From NCBI GenBank assembly GCA_965365465.1, contig CBDUBU010000015.1, positions 1 to 26,951 on the forward strand: DNA of 26,951 nt, read 5' to 3'. The notes below the pieces were generated by a model. The model saw only the letters and a list, made by a program, of their open reading frames with translations, ran no database searches and was not told where the DNA came from. Below are positions 14,838 through 22,538 of the stretch, one piece after another; the first letter of the stretch is position 1, and each line of letters begins with the position of its first letter. This stretch comes from CBDUBU01 sp965365465 (GTDB taxonomy: Bacteria; Bacteroidota; Rhodothermia; Rhodothermales; DASSAV01). Both the position numbers and the translations under genes were made by a program.

Positions 14838-15349
14838 AGAACCATACAGGAATCATGCGCAGCGACAGCACGGAAGTCACCTCGGCCCAGCCGGTTTCCG
14901 CGCTAACTCGAAAGTTCGCCGGCGCTGGATCAGGATACCGTTGGAAAGATCTGCCCATCAAGGAATACAAATCCGAAGGCGCTCATTTTCAGGGCATAAC
15001 GCGCCAGGTTCTTTTCGGAACAGAGCACGGGTTGCCGGCAGAACTGCGTTATTTTGAAGTAGAGCCGGAAGGATACTCCACGCTCGAGCGGCACGAACAC
15101 GAACACGCCGTACTAATTTTGCAGGGAAAAGGTCGCGCCGTCATAGGCGAGACCGTAACCGACCTTGCTGCGCATGACCTGGTCCACGTACCGGCCCAGA
15201 CATGGCATCAGTTTCTTGCTGCGGAGGACGCTCCGCTGGGTTTTTTATGCCTCGTCGCAAGCGACCGGGATCGGCCTGTCCGTCCCTCCCCCGAAGAAGC
15301 ATCTTGCCTCCAGGCACACCCTGTCATCGGCAACGCAATCCGGCTATAA
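14834..15349 (+). CDS. Cupin-fold protein
   Basis: A 171-residue single-domain cupin of unknown substrate. The domain (about residues 70-145) has the metal-binding first motif RHEHEHAVLILQGKG, with His87, His89 and His91, and the second motif AHDLVHVPAQTWHQF with His125. Such proteins are small metal-binding enzymes or sensors. The first 50 residues are polar and not cupin-like. It starts at a GTG that overlaps the phoH stop (GTGA), suggesting translational coupling. An ATG at 14855 is an alternative start that would drop seven residues. The gene ends 48 bases before dapD. The context (phoH, dapD) does not identify its ligand. Confidence 0.85.
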   Translation: MKNHTGIMRSDSTEVTSAQPVSALTRKFAGAGSGYRWKDLPIKEYKSEGAHFQGITRQVLFGTEHGLPAELRYFEVEPEGYSTLERHEHEHAVLILQGKGRAVIGETVTDLAAHDLVHVPAQTWHQFLAAEDAPLGFLCLVASDRDRPVRPSPEEASCLQAHPVIGNAIRL

Positions 15350-15397
15350 CTGTTGTTCGCGCCGTCTCCTTTCCAGAATCAGCTATTGACCTTGACC

Positions 15398-16237
15398 ATG
15401 TCATCTGAACTGAAAAACCGGATAGAATCGCTTGCGACAGAATCGGCCCTATCTGACGACCGCCAGGCAGCCGAGGCAACTATTGCTGAACTGCTGAACG
15501 GTCTGAACCGGGGCAGTATCCGGGCCGCTTCCCGACGCGAAGATGGCGCGTGGGAAACGCATACATGGGTCAAGCAAGGTATCTTGCTCGGATTTCGCCT
15601 TGGGCGCATGATTGAACTTTCATCGGGAGGTTTCACGTTTTTCGATAAACATACCTATCCCCTGAAAGTGCTCTCCCTTGCAGAGGGCGTGCGGCTCGTC
15701 CCGGGCGGTTCATCTATTCGCACCGGGAGTTACGTGGCGGCGGGCGTCGTGTGTATGCCTCCGATGTATATAAACGTCGGCGCCTACGTGGACGAGGGGA
15801 CCATGGTAGATTCCCATGCGCTGGTGGGAAGCTGTGCGCAGATAGGAAAGCGGGTTCACCTCTCCGCCGCAGCACAAATCGGAGGCGTACTCGAGCCGGT
15901 TGGCGCCCGACCTGTGATCGTAGAGGATAGCGTGTTCGTGGGCGGAGGATGCGGGATCTACGAAGGCTGTCTAGTTCGACGCGGAGCCGTGCTGGCTCCG
16001 GGCGTGCAACTGACAGGTTCTACTCACCTCTACGATCTGGTGCATGAACGCATCATTACCCGCACCGGGGATCAACCCCTGGAAGTTCCGGAATACGCCG
16101 TAGTGGTTCCCGGCTCAAGAGCAGTCCAGACGGATTTTGGCCGGGCGCATGGCGTTTCCCTCTACGCGCCTGTCATCGTTAAATACCGCGATGAAAAGAC
16201 GGATGCCTCTACCTCGCTGGAAACCGCACTCAGGTAA
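15398..16237 (+). CDS. dapD: Tetrahydrodipicolinate N-succinyltransferase
   Basis: DapD transfers a succinyl group from succinyl-CoA to tetrahydrodipicolinate in the succinylase branch of the DAP/lysine pathway. From the ATG at 15398 the product has 279 residues (E. coli 274). After a helical N-terminal domain come left-handed beta-helix hexapeptide repeats (about 110-200). They include GSYVAAGVVCMPPMYINVGA, YVDEGTMVDSHALVGSCAQI and the family-specific GGVLEPVGARPVIVEDSVF. An upstream TTG at 15353 would add 15 residues that are not DapD-like. With dapF nearby, this shows that the cell uses acyl-blocked DAP synthesis. The gene ends 13 bases from the convergent SPOR gene, leaving no room for a terminator. 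Confidence 0.97.
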   Translation: MSSELKNRIESLATESALSDDRQAAEATIAELLNGLNRGSIRAASRREDGAWETHTWVKQGILLGFRLGRMIELSSGGFTFFDKHTYPLKVLSLAEGVRLVPGGSSIRTGSYVAAGVVCMPPMYINVGAYVDEGTMVDSHALVGSCAQIGKRVHLSAAAQIGGVLEPVGARPVIVEDSVFVGGGCGIYEGCLVRRGAVLAPGVQLTGSTHLYDLVHERIITRTGDQPLEVPEYAVVVPGSRAVQTDFGRAHGVSLYAPVIVKYRDEKTDASTSLETALR

Positions 16238-16250
16238 GGCCCAGGGTTGC

Positions 16251-16811
16251 TCACTGCTCAATGGTCACCGTATCCGGGACAATCGCAGCGGCCGGGTAGC
16301 GCTCCTGGAGCGCCCGCAGCATCTTTTGCGCCTGTTCGCGCGTCTGAAAGTCTCCCAAACGAATGCGATAGTATGGCTGCCTGTAAAAGATATAGACCGG
16401 GGGTTGCCTGCTTTTAAACAGATCTGAAGCGCTGACTGCTTTTTCAGATCGCCACCAGTCGGTAACCTGCTCAATCTCCCGGTCGGCGGTGCGTTTGTCC
16501 TGGGTCTGAAAGATCTGAATCCGGTAGCCATCAACCGTACGCGAGATGCCCGCGTTCGCACGGCCTTCCATAAGCTTGGAGGGCACATCGTGTTCTACGT
16601 TGACCTGAGTGACAGGCGCTTCTTCCGGATAAGGGGAGGGGTCAAAATCTTCGAGGCTCGCCCAGTCTACTTGTTCCTCCACAGGCCGATCAGGATCCGG
16701 CTCGCGAGACACCTCTCTTTCTCTCGACCCGGCGCAGCCCGCTCCCCACAAACTCAGAACGACTACGAAGAACCAACTGTGGCTCCGTCTCAGGAAAAAA
16801 GAATGACGCAT
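16251..16811 (-). CDS. SPOR-domain lipoprotein
   Basis: A 186-residue envelope protein. From the ATG at 16811 it has a lipoprotein-type signal (hydrophobic core FFVVVLSLWGAG, then Cys26 in WGAGCAGS). The lipobox -3 position is Gly rather than Leu. A Glu/Pro-rich linker follows (to about residue 85), then a SPOR-like domain of about 80 residues (GYRIQIFQTQDKRTADREIE, YRIRLGDFQTREQAQKMLRA). SPOR domains bind peptidoglycan stripped of stem peptides, often at division sites. AGGA lies nine bases before the ATG; a TTG at 16847 is a weaker start. It is 82 bases downstream of deoC on the same strand. Confidence 0.85.
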   Translation of the reverse strand: MRHSFFLRRSHSWFFVVVLSLWGAGCAGSREREVSREPDPDRPVEEQVDWASLEDFDPSPYPEEAPVTQVNVEHDVPSKLMEGRANAGISRTVDGYRIQIFQTQDKRTADREIEQVTDWWRSEKAVSASDLFKSRQPPVYIFYRQPYYRIRLGDFQTREQAQKMLRALQERYPAAAIVPDTVTIEQ

Positions 16812-16893
16812 GGCTGTTCCTGCTTGATGGCGCCGGTACGGCGGCAAACGCTTGTTTAACTATCCTGCCCGCAAATCCGGATGTCGGCTCTGG

Positions 16894-17736
16894 TTAATAT
16901 CCCGACTTACCCTCCGACTTTTGAACAATGGAAACAGAAGCACTGGCCCCGATGCGGCTGGCTCCATGCGCGATCATATCAAGCGCATCCTTGCGGGTAC
17001 GGATTCCTCCCGCCGCTTTGACTCCCATCGTTTTACCCACTACTTGCCGCATAAGCAACACATCGGCGGCCGCAGCGCCGCCTGTGGAGAATCCGGTGGA
17101 GGTTTTGACAAAATCAGCGCCGGCGCGTGCAGAAAGCACACAGGCTATCACTTTTTCCCTATCGGTAAGCAGCGCTGTTTCCAGGATGATCTTCACCCCG
17201 GCTTGTTTGGCGGATGAACCTTTCACCGCATCCACGACGGCGCGAATATCTTGTTCCACGTATCTGAAGCGGCGACTTCTGAGCTTGCCGACATTCAGCA
17301 CCATGTCCACTTCCTTCGCGCCATTCTCTATAGCGAGTTCCGCCTCTTTTGCCTTGGCCGCAGGCTGCATGGCTCCAAGTGGAAACCCTGCTACGGTGCA
17401 AACAATCACAGACGACCCTTCAAGCATTTCGGAAGCGAGCGGTACATAACATGGATTCACGCAAACCGATGCAAAACCATACTGACGCGCTTCATTGCAC
17501 AGTTTCTGCACGTCCGCCTCGGACGTTTCCGGCTTCAGCGCCGTGTGGTCAATGAGGCGGGCCAGACGCGACGCATCTTTATAAGGCGTCACATCCACAG
17601 AGGCAACAAAAGGCAGGGCCTCACTTCCCTTCTCCAGCCTGCCGCCGAGCACCTCTTCCAGAGCCTGGAGCAAGTAATCGTCATCCTCTGTAACCACCTC
17701 CATGCCGCGCAATCCGGCAATCACTTGTTCGACCAT
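16894..17736 (-). CDS. deoC: Deoxyribose-phosphate aldolase
   Basis: DeoC cleaves 2-deoxyribose-5-phosphate to glyceraldehyde-3-phosphate and acetaldehyde in deoxynucleoside breakdown. The 280 residues contain the class I aldolase set: Schiff-base Lys211 (ADFVKTSTGF), Asp144 (KEVDMVLNVG) and the activating Lys240 (GVKAAGGIR). The catalytic domain begins near residue 57 (LARLIDHTALKPE). The first 55 residues are an extension beyond the usual bacterial DeoC start, with acidic and hydrophobic helix-like content. The ATG at 17736 has no strong Shine-Dalgarno. The gene lies 78 bases downstream of the response regulator and may share its transcript. Confidence 0.96.
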   Translation of the reverse strand: MVEQVIAGLRGMEVVTEDDDYLLQALEEVLGGRLEKGSEALPFVASVDVTPYKDASRLARLIDHTALKPETSEADVQKLCNEARQYGFASVCVNPCYVPLASEMLEGSSVIVCTVAGFPLGAMQPAAKAKEAELAIENGAKEVDMVLNVGKLRSRRFRYVEQDIRAVVDAVKGSSAKQAGVKIILETALLTDREKVIACVLSARAGADFVKTSTGFSTGGAAAADVLLMRQVVGKTMGVKAAGGIRTRKDALDMIAHGASRIGASASVSIVQKSEGKSGY

Positions 17737-17814
17737 GCAGCAATATTCTTTTTGTTTACCCTCATGCTCAAGGCGCCGAGAAAAGCGCCATGCGCACGCG
17801 GGATCATAAATGAC

Positions 17815-19236
17815 TCACTCATCCTCCGACCCGTTTTTGGCATTGGCTCCCACCCGTGCATCCACCTCCTCGTCCAGATTATACCGTTTGCGCTTTTCCC
17901 AGAGCGTCTTTTTCGAGATGCCAAGCTTGTCCGCCACATCCGAGTAGCTCGCTTCCGTATTCCGGAGGGTATGAAGGATATAGGCGCGTTCCAACTCTTC
18001 AAGGGTGGCGTCACTGGGAAACACAAACATCCAGTTCACGTCCTCCGGCAGTTCAAACGTGCTGGCCGTCGTCAGGATCAGGTCGGAAGCGCCGATCGTC
18101 GTGTGTTTGGCAAAGATCATGGCCCGCTCCAGCACATTACGCAGTTCGCGCACATTGCCCGGCCAGGGATGCTCCAGCAACTTCTTTTCCGCCTCCGGAC
18201 TAAAGCCCTGGATGTTGCGATGCATATCGCGGTTGAAATGCTTCAGAAGGTCCTGGGCGATCACCAAGATATCCTCCCCCATATGCCGAAGGGGAGGCAA
18301 GTGCAAGTTGACCACATTGATGCGGAAAAACAGGTCCTTCCGGAATTGTTTTTTCGCTACCAGTTCTTCCAGGTTGGCATTCGTAGCGCACAGGATGCGC
18401 GTGGTTACGCGGATATCATCGATGCCTCCCAATCTCCTGAACACGCGACTTTCCAGAAAAGAGAGCAACTTGGACTGCAAAGCGAGACTCATCGAATCAA
18501 TTTCATCCAGAAAAACCGTCCCGCTGTCGGCAACTTCGAGCAATCCGACCTTCGAGGCCCGGGCATCGGTAAAGGCGCCCTTCTCATACCCGAACAGTTC
18601 TGCTTCCAGCAGATTATCGGGAAGCGCTGCGCAATTGATTTCCATGAACCGGCCTGCGTTATAGGCCGAGTTGAAATGGATAGTTTTGGCTATGAGGTTT
18701 TTTCCGGTTCCTGTTTCCCCACTGATAAGCACCGTTGTGTTAGGAACATCCCGGAGCGTCAGAATGGTTTCCCGAACCCGGTCAATCGCGTCGCTTTCGC
18801 CCAGCACTCCTGAGATGGGAAAGGAAGCGCGCTGCGTGCTTTTGATCTCCTCCAGTTCCTGCTTGACGTTGTAGACATCAAAAGCCTTGTTGAGGAGCGT
18901 ACGCATCTCCTCCAGATTGATCGGCTTCTGAAGATAATGAAACGCTCCTAACCGCATTGCTTCCACAGCCGACTGCACGGAGGAGTGCGCCGTCATAATG
19001 ATGACCGGGAGGTTCAGCTTCCGGTCTTTCAGCGCCTCGATGAGTTCAATGCCGTTCATATCCGGCATCATCAGATCCGCCAGAACCACATGGGGGACAT
19101 CATCCCGGTCGATCCGCTCCAGCATCGGCAGCGGATTTACAAAGGCATGTGCATCGAAGCCGTCCCGGCGCAGCACTGTTACAAACAGTTCGCCTATCTT
19201 AGGTTCATCGTCAACTACAAAGATGCGCTTTTTCAC
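17815..19236 (-). CDS. NtrC-family sigma-54-dependent response regulator
   Basis: A 473-residue bacterial enhancer-binding protein with three domains. The receiver (about 1-120) has acidic Asp9/Asp10, phospho-acceptor Asp54, Thr82 and Lys104 in place. The AAA+ domain (about 140-375) has Walker A G173-ETGTGKN and Walker B near TVFLDEID. A Fis-type helix-turn-helix is at about 415-455 (LEELERAYILHTLRNTEASY, then SDVADKLGISKKTLWEKRKR). The sigma-54 contact loop reads GAFTDA (220-225) instead of GAFTGA. The start is a GTG at 19236. No histidine kinase gene is adjacent, so the partner is unknown. Sigma-54-like sites near the flagellar genes make a motility role possible but unproven. Confidence 0.94.
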   Translation of the reverse strand: MKKRIFVVDDEPKIGELFVTVLRRDGFDAHAFVNPLPMLERIDRDDVPHVVLADLMMPDMNGIELIEALKDRKLNLPVIIMTAHSSVQSAVEAMRLGAFHYLQKPINLEEMRTLLNKAFDVYNVKQELEEIKSTQRASFPISGVLGESDAIDRVRETILTLRDVPNTTVLISGETGTGKNLIAKTIHFNSAYNAGRFMEINCAALPDNLLEAELFGYEKGAFTDARASKVGLLEVADSGTVFLDEIDSMSLALQSKLLSFLESRVFRRLGGIDDIRVTTRILCATNANLEELVAKKQFRKDLFFRINVVNLHLPPLRHMGEDILVIAQDLLKHFNRDMHRNIQGFSPEAEKKLLEHPWPGNVRELRNVLERAMIFAKHTTIGASDLILTTASTFELPEDVNWMFVFPSDATLEELERAYILHTLRNTEASYSDVADKLGISKKTLWEKRKRYNLDEEVDARVGANAKNGSEDE

Positions 19237-19287
19237 AGCAGGAGGCCAGAAAGCGAGAGAGGTAAAAAAGTAATCCGATTGTCAGCT

Positions 19288-19294
19288 AAGATAC
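19288..19294 (-). promoter_or_regulatory. GTATCTT box before the response regulator
   Basis: On the minus strand GTATCTT lies about 50 bases upstream of the GTG at 19236. It matches the GTATNTT box recurring in this window. No clear -35 is seen. Confidence 0.3.
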
Positions 19295-19353
19295 GCAGAT
19301 TCCGCAAATTGCTTCCCATTACAGAAGGCATCTCTGAAAAACATTTCGAAAGT

Positions 19354-20277
19354 TCAACCTGGAAACAGCACCGACAGGCCGCCGGGCTCCAGCGCCACAC
19401 TAACCTCGTCCGCCATTTTCGTCAGAACTTCGCCATCGGCGTGTACGAAAAGAGGGCTTTCCGAATGAAGCCGGAAAGAATTGAGACGATGCATCTCCAC
19501 CTCCGGAGCCGTAATATGTTTGCCTCGCAAGGCGCGTGGAATCAGTTGAAACACCCGCCATACAGGAATAGCCCGTATCACACAGATATCGAGCAGGCCA
19601 TCGGTGATGGATGCATGAGGCGTCAGATAAAACCCGCCTCCGGAACTCACTCCGTTTCCTGCCGTGTTGAGAAAAAGGGGGCCTTCGTACAATACAGCAT
19701 CGGGGTCGCCTTCCAGATTTGCATAAATACGCACCTGGGGGGAGCGCCAGTTTCGGAGTGTTCTCATAACAGCAGCAAGGTAACCCACCACCCCCGGAAG
19801 AAACTTAAAGGCGGCGACTTCATCTGCCACCTGTGCATCAAAACCCATCCCTACAGCGTTGACGAAGACCGTTTCTTTCTCCTCGCTGCCTTCTCGCCAC
19901 CGGACAAGGCCATAGTCCACCGCGACCGGTTTCGCCTCAGTCATCGCGAGAATCACTCCTTTTATGTCGCGTGGCATTCCTGTCATTTTGACGAAGTCAT
20001 TTCCGGTGCCCACGGGAATAACGCCCAGATGCACGTTCCGCCCACTCGATATGATGCCTCTGCTCACCTCCTGGATGGTCCCGTCTCCCCCAACTGCTAC
20101 GACGACATCTCGCTTCATTGCAGCGGCGTGCGCCAGGCGAGCGGCATGTCCCGGCCCCTGTGTCTCGCACAGTTCATAGTCTATCCCCGACAAGCGTAAC
20201 GCCTCCTCAAGCGTATGGCGCCTTTTTCCAGCCGCACCATTTGCAGCGGCAGGATTGAGAATAAACGTATATTGCAT
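19354..20277 (-). CDS. YegS/DagK-family lipid kinase
   Basis: A 307-residue diacylglycerol-kinase-fold enzyme, likely phosphorylating a membrane lipid such as diacylglycerol. The catalytic domain has the nucleotide-binding GGDGT at residues 63-67 (VAVGGDGTIQEVSRGI) and the following PVGTGNDFVKMTGMP block. The C-terminal half gives the usual beta-sandwich with NAVGMGFDAQVADEV, GLLDICVIRAIPV and FVHADGEVL. The N-terminus (TFILNPAAANGAAGKR) is typical, with Asn and Pro where family members have NPxSG. The ATG at 20277 is divergent from btuF over 123 bases. The substrate cannot be settled from sequence. Confidence 0.92.
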   Translation of the reverse strand: MQYTFILNPAAANGAAGKRRHTLEEALRLSGIDYELCETQGPGHAARLAHAAAMKRDVVVAVGGDGTIQEVSRGIISSGRNVHLGVIPVGTGNDFVKMTGMPRDIKGVILAMTEAKPVAVDYGLVRWREGSEEKETVFVNAVGMGFDAQVADEVAAFKFLPGVVGYLAAVMRTLRNWRSPQVRIYANLEGDPDAVLYEGPLFLNTAGNGVSSGGGFYLTPHASITDGLLDICVIRAIPVWRVFQLIPRALRGKHITAPEVEMHRLNSFRLHSESPLFVHADGEVLTKMADEVSVALEPGGLSVLFPG

Positions 20278-20360
20278 TGCAGCCTTTCAGAAATGCTTGA
20301 GATTAAAAGGGTGGAAACATACGTCAATAAAGGATTCATACAAACAGATACCTTCGGATT

Positions 20361-20369
20361 GTATTTTTG
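20361..20369 (+). promoter_or_regulatory. TATTTTTG promoter-like box before btuF
   Basis: GTATTTTTG contains TATTTTTG, which matches the Bacteroidota -7 consensus TAnnTTTG and lies about 32 bases before the ATG at 20401. The expected TTTG near -33 is missing, so this is tentative. Confidence 0.4.
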
Positions 20370-20400
20370 CAGGCTAGCATCAGGCACATCCAGGAGCATT

Positions 20401-21339
20401 ATGCATACCTCGGCCTTACGTTATTGCGTCCTTCTTTGCATTATCCTGGCGGCTTCAGGTTGCGCAGATAGCTCCTCCCAAATGGAACAAGACGTTGCCC
20501 TGATCGATGATCTGGGGCGCGAAGTGCATGTTCATCGCCCTGTTGAACGCATTGTCACGCTGGCGCCCAACCTTACGGAAATTGTGTTCGCGGCAGGCGC
20601 CGCACACAAACTGGCAGGGGTGTCAACCGCTGACGACTACCCTCCTGCCGTGGATTCACTGCCTCGCATCCAGACGCTGCCGATCAACTGGGAAACCCTG
20701 GCAGCGCTTGAGCCGGATCTGGTGCTGGCTACCGACCAGGTCAACAATCCCGATGAAGTCCCTTCTTTCGAGGCGCTTGGGATTCCTGTGGCTTTTTTCT
20801 CCTTTGACGACCTAAACGATGTAATTGCGTGTATTCGGACCCTCGGCAATACGCTCGGCACATCTGAAAAGGCTGAGGCCGCCGCCGATTCTCTGGAGCG
20901 CCGGATCGAGAATCTCGCCGCCCTCACCAGAGGTGTTTCGGAACGTCCGCTGGTGCTTTTTCTGGCAGGAGAGGAGCCTCTTTACTCCTTTGGAAAGGAA
21001 AGCTTTGTCCATGACCTGAGCAAACTGGCAGGAGGTCGGAGCGCTACCGCCGATTTTCAGACTGCCGCGCCGGTCCTGAGCGAAGAGTTCGTTCTTTCCG
21101 CAAAGCCTGATGTCATCATCGGGGCCCAAAGCGCAGACTTTGATGCTAACCGGCTGCTGAGGTTATATCCCACCTGGAGCATCGTCCCGGCGGTGCGTGA
21201 AGGCCGCGTTTTTGGTCTGGATGGGGCGCTTATTTACCGGCCCGGCCCCCGGCTCATTGAAGGCGCGTACCGTATCGCAGAGGCGCTGCATCCTTCGCTT
21301 ACGGATGAAAGGACGCCATCCGACGCCAGCGCTCCATGA
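20401..21339 (+). CDS. btuF: BtuF-like periplasmic binding lipoprotein (cobalamin-type ABC transporter)
   Basis: A 312-residue substrate-binding protein for an ABC importer of the cobalamin/siderophore group. From the ATG at 20401 it has a lipoprotein signal with Cys21 in LAASGC. The BtuF-like blocks follow: RIVTLAPNLTEIVFAAGA, DDYPPAV, LAALEPDLVLATDQVN, then GEEPLYSFGKESFVHDLSKL and SAKPDVIIGAQ. These fit BtuF better than ferric siderophore binders, but the ligand is inferred. An in-frame extension back to 20215 gives no signal peptide at its N-terminus, so 20401 is chosen. The stop overlaps the btuC-like start by four bases (ATGA). Confidence 0.85.
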   Translation: MHTSALRYCVLLCIILAASGCADSSSQMEQDVALIDDLGREVHVHRPVERIVTLAPNLTEIVFAAGAAHKLAGVSTADDYPPAVDSLPRIQTLPINWETLAALEPDLVLATDQVNNPDEVPSFEALGIPVAFFSFDDLNDVIACIRTLGNTLGTSEKAEAAADSLERRIENLAALTRGVSERPLVLFLAGEEPLYSFGKESFVHDLSKLAGGRSATADFQTAAPVLSEEFVLSAKPDVIIGAQSADFDANRLLRLYPTWSIVPAVREGRVFGLDGALIYRPGPRLIEGAYRIAEALHPSLTDERTPSDASAP

Positions 21340-22364
21340 GGAAATCCATCACCCTCGCCCTTGCTCTGTTTGTCCTCTTTGCAGGATCGCTGACGCTGTC
21401 CTTATTGCTCGGCAGCGAGGCATTGGCTCCCGGCAAGGTCTTTGCAACCCTGTGGCATCACTTCAGCCTCGGGCGGGGGGCTTCGCCTGACCCGACTACC
21501 GATGCCATCGTGTGGTTCATTCGCCTTCCGCGTGCTTTGCTGGCGCTTCTGGTAGGCGGCGGCCTGGCCGTCATAGGTGTGGGAATGCAAACACTGGTGC
21601 GAAACCCGCTGGCTGAACCCTATATCCTGGGCATCTCCAGCGGAGCATCTGCCGGGGTTTCTCTCTTTTATCTCGGCTTCGTACCTTCCTATGTTTCTTC
21701 GATGCTCTCTCTACCTACTGCTGCCTTTCTGGGAGGACTTGTTTCGATCACTATCGTCTACCTGGTAGCACGCGACGGGTCATCGATCTCTGTCGGGCGT
21801 TTGCTGCTGGCAGGCGTCGCCATGTCGTCGCTCATGGGCGCTGTCGGATCGCTGGTCACGTTTGCTTCTCCGAATCCCGACAAGCTCCGCACGGTGCTGT
21901 TTCTGCTGCTGGGGTCGCTGAATCGTGCGCGATGGGATGTAATACTCGTACCAGCGCTCGTTTCCATCCTCGGCGCTCTTATCCTCACAGCCCTGTCCCG
22001 GCCTCTGGATGCCATGCTTCTTGGCGAGGAGCCTGCCTTTAACCTGGGCGTTCCCGTCGAAACAACGAAGCGGCTGCTAATCTTTCTGGCGGCGCTGGTC
22101 ACCGGCACGCTAGTCTCCGTTTCCGGAGCCATCGGCTTCGTAGGCCTTATCGTTCCTCATGTCGTGCGGTCGTGGACGGGCGTATTGCACCGGCGGCTTC
22201 TGCCGTTGAGCTTCATTGCAGGGGCGCTCTTTCTGCTGTGGGCAGATGTAGCGGCGCGTTTCCTCATCCCCTCTCAGGAACTTCCGGTCGGCATTGTGAC
22301 CGCTCTCTGTGGCGTCCCCTTTTTCCTGTTCCTCCTCCGCCGCCATGCCTATCGTTTCGGTTGA
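21336..22364 (+). CDS. btuC: BtuC/FecCD-family ABC transporter permease
   Basis: A 342-residue inner-membrane permease with about ten hydrophobic segments. Family marks are RLPRALLALLVGGGLAVIGV, MQTLVRNPLAEPYILGISSG, the cytoplasmic coupling region LLLGEEPAFNLGV, and the C-terminal GAIGFVGLIVPHVVR followed by LLPLSFIAGALFLLWADVAA. It is translationally coupled to the BtuF-like gene (ATGA). Its partner ATPase should be next in the operon but is absent; the following gene is a prenyl synthase on the same strand. The transporter therefore probably recruits an ATPase encoded elsewhere. Substrate by context: cobalamin or a related corrinoid or chelate. Confidence 0.92.
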   Translation: MRKSITLALALFVLFAGSLTLSLLLGSEALAPGKVFATLWHHFSLGRGASPDPTTDAIVWFIRLPRALLALLVGGGLAVIGVGMQTLVRNPLAEPYILGISSGASAGVSLFYLGFVPSYVSSMLSLPTAAFLGGLVSITIVYLVARDGSSISVGRLLLAGVAMSSLMGAVGSLVTFASPNPDKLRTVLFLLLGSLNRARWDVILVPALVSILGALILTALSRPLDAMLLGEEPAFNLGVPVETTKRLLIFLAALVTGTLVSVSGAIGFVGLIVPHVVRSWTGVLHRRLLPLSFIAGALFLLWADVAARFLIPSQELPVGIVTALCGVPFFLFLLRRHAYRFG

Positions 22365-22442
22365 CCGCCAGGCAGGCCGCCGCATCGCTACGATTGCCAG
22401 TTGAGATAGCTGTTCTTTCCCTGTTAAATTACAGAAGCCTGC

Positions 22443-22449
22443 GTATCTT
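22443..22449 (+). promoter_or_regulatory. GTATCTT box before the prenyl synthase
   Basis: GTATCTT, preceded by GC as before the response regulator, about 90 bases upstream of the ATG at 22539. It lies in a 174-base gap that otherwise shows only AT-rich sequence and no gene. CTGTTA 17 bases upstream is a poor -35 match. Confidence 0.3.
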
Positions 22450-22538
22450 CAGAAAAAGGCGCTTACAGCTTTTAAACTTCTCGATGAAAAAAGCGTATAT
22501 AACCCGATGATTTTCAAATCTTTCTGAAAGTTACGTAA

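Noticed and set aside
17772..17789. GGCGC/GCGCC hairpin between the response regulator and deoC as a terminator
   Set aside because: No T-run on the minus strand after the stem; probably chance in GC-rich sequence.
17251..18813. A 520-codon plus-strand open frame opposite deoC and the response regulator
   Set aside because: It runs antisense to two well-identified genes, spans their junction and has a Lys/His/Arg-rich product with no recognisable fold; it follows from codon bias in the real genes.
18985..20199. A 404-codon plus-strand open frame opposite the response regulator and lipid kinase
   Set aside because: Same pattern: antisense to conserved genes, with a basic His-rich product and no domain.
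20278..20400. Possible cobalamin riboswitch upstream of btuF
   Set aside because: The 123-base gap is too short and lacks the conserved B12-box and GCCACTG-like elements.
20215..20400. In-frame 62-codon N-terminal extension of the BtuF-like protein
   Set aside because: It would bury the lipoprotein signal peptide inside the protein and overlaps the divergent kinase gene; the ATG at 20401 is better.
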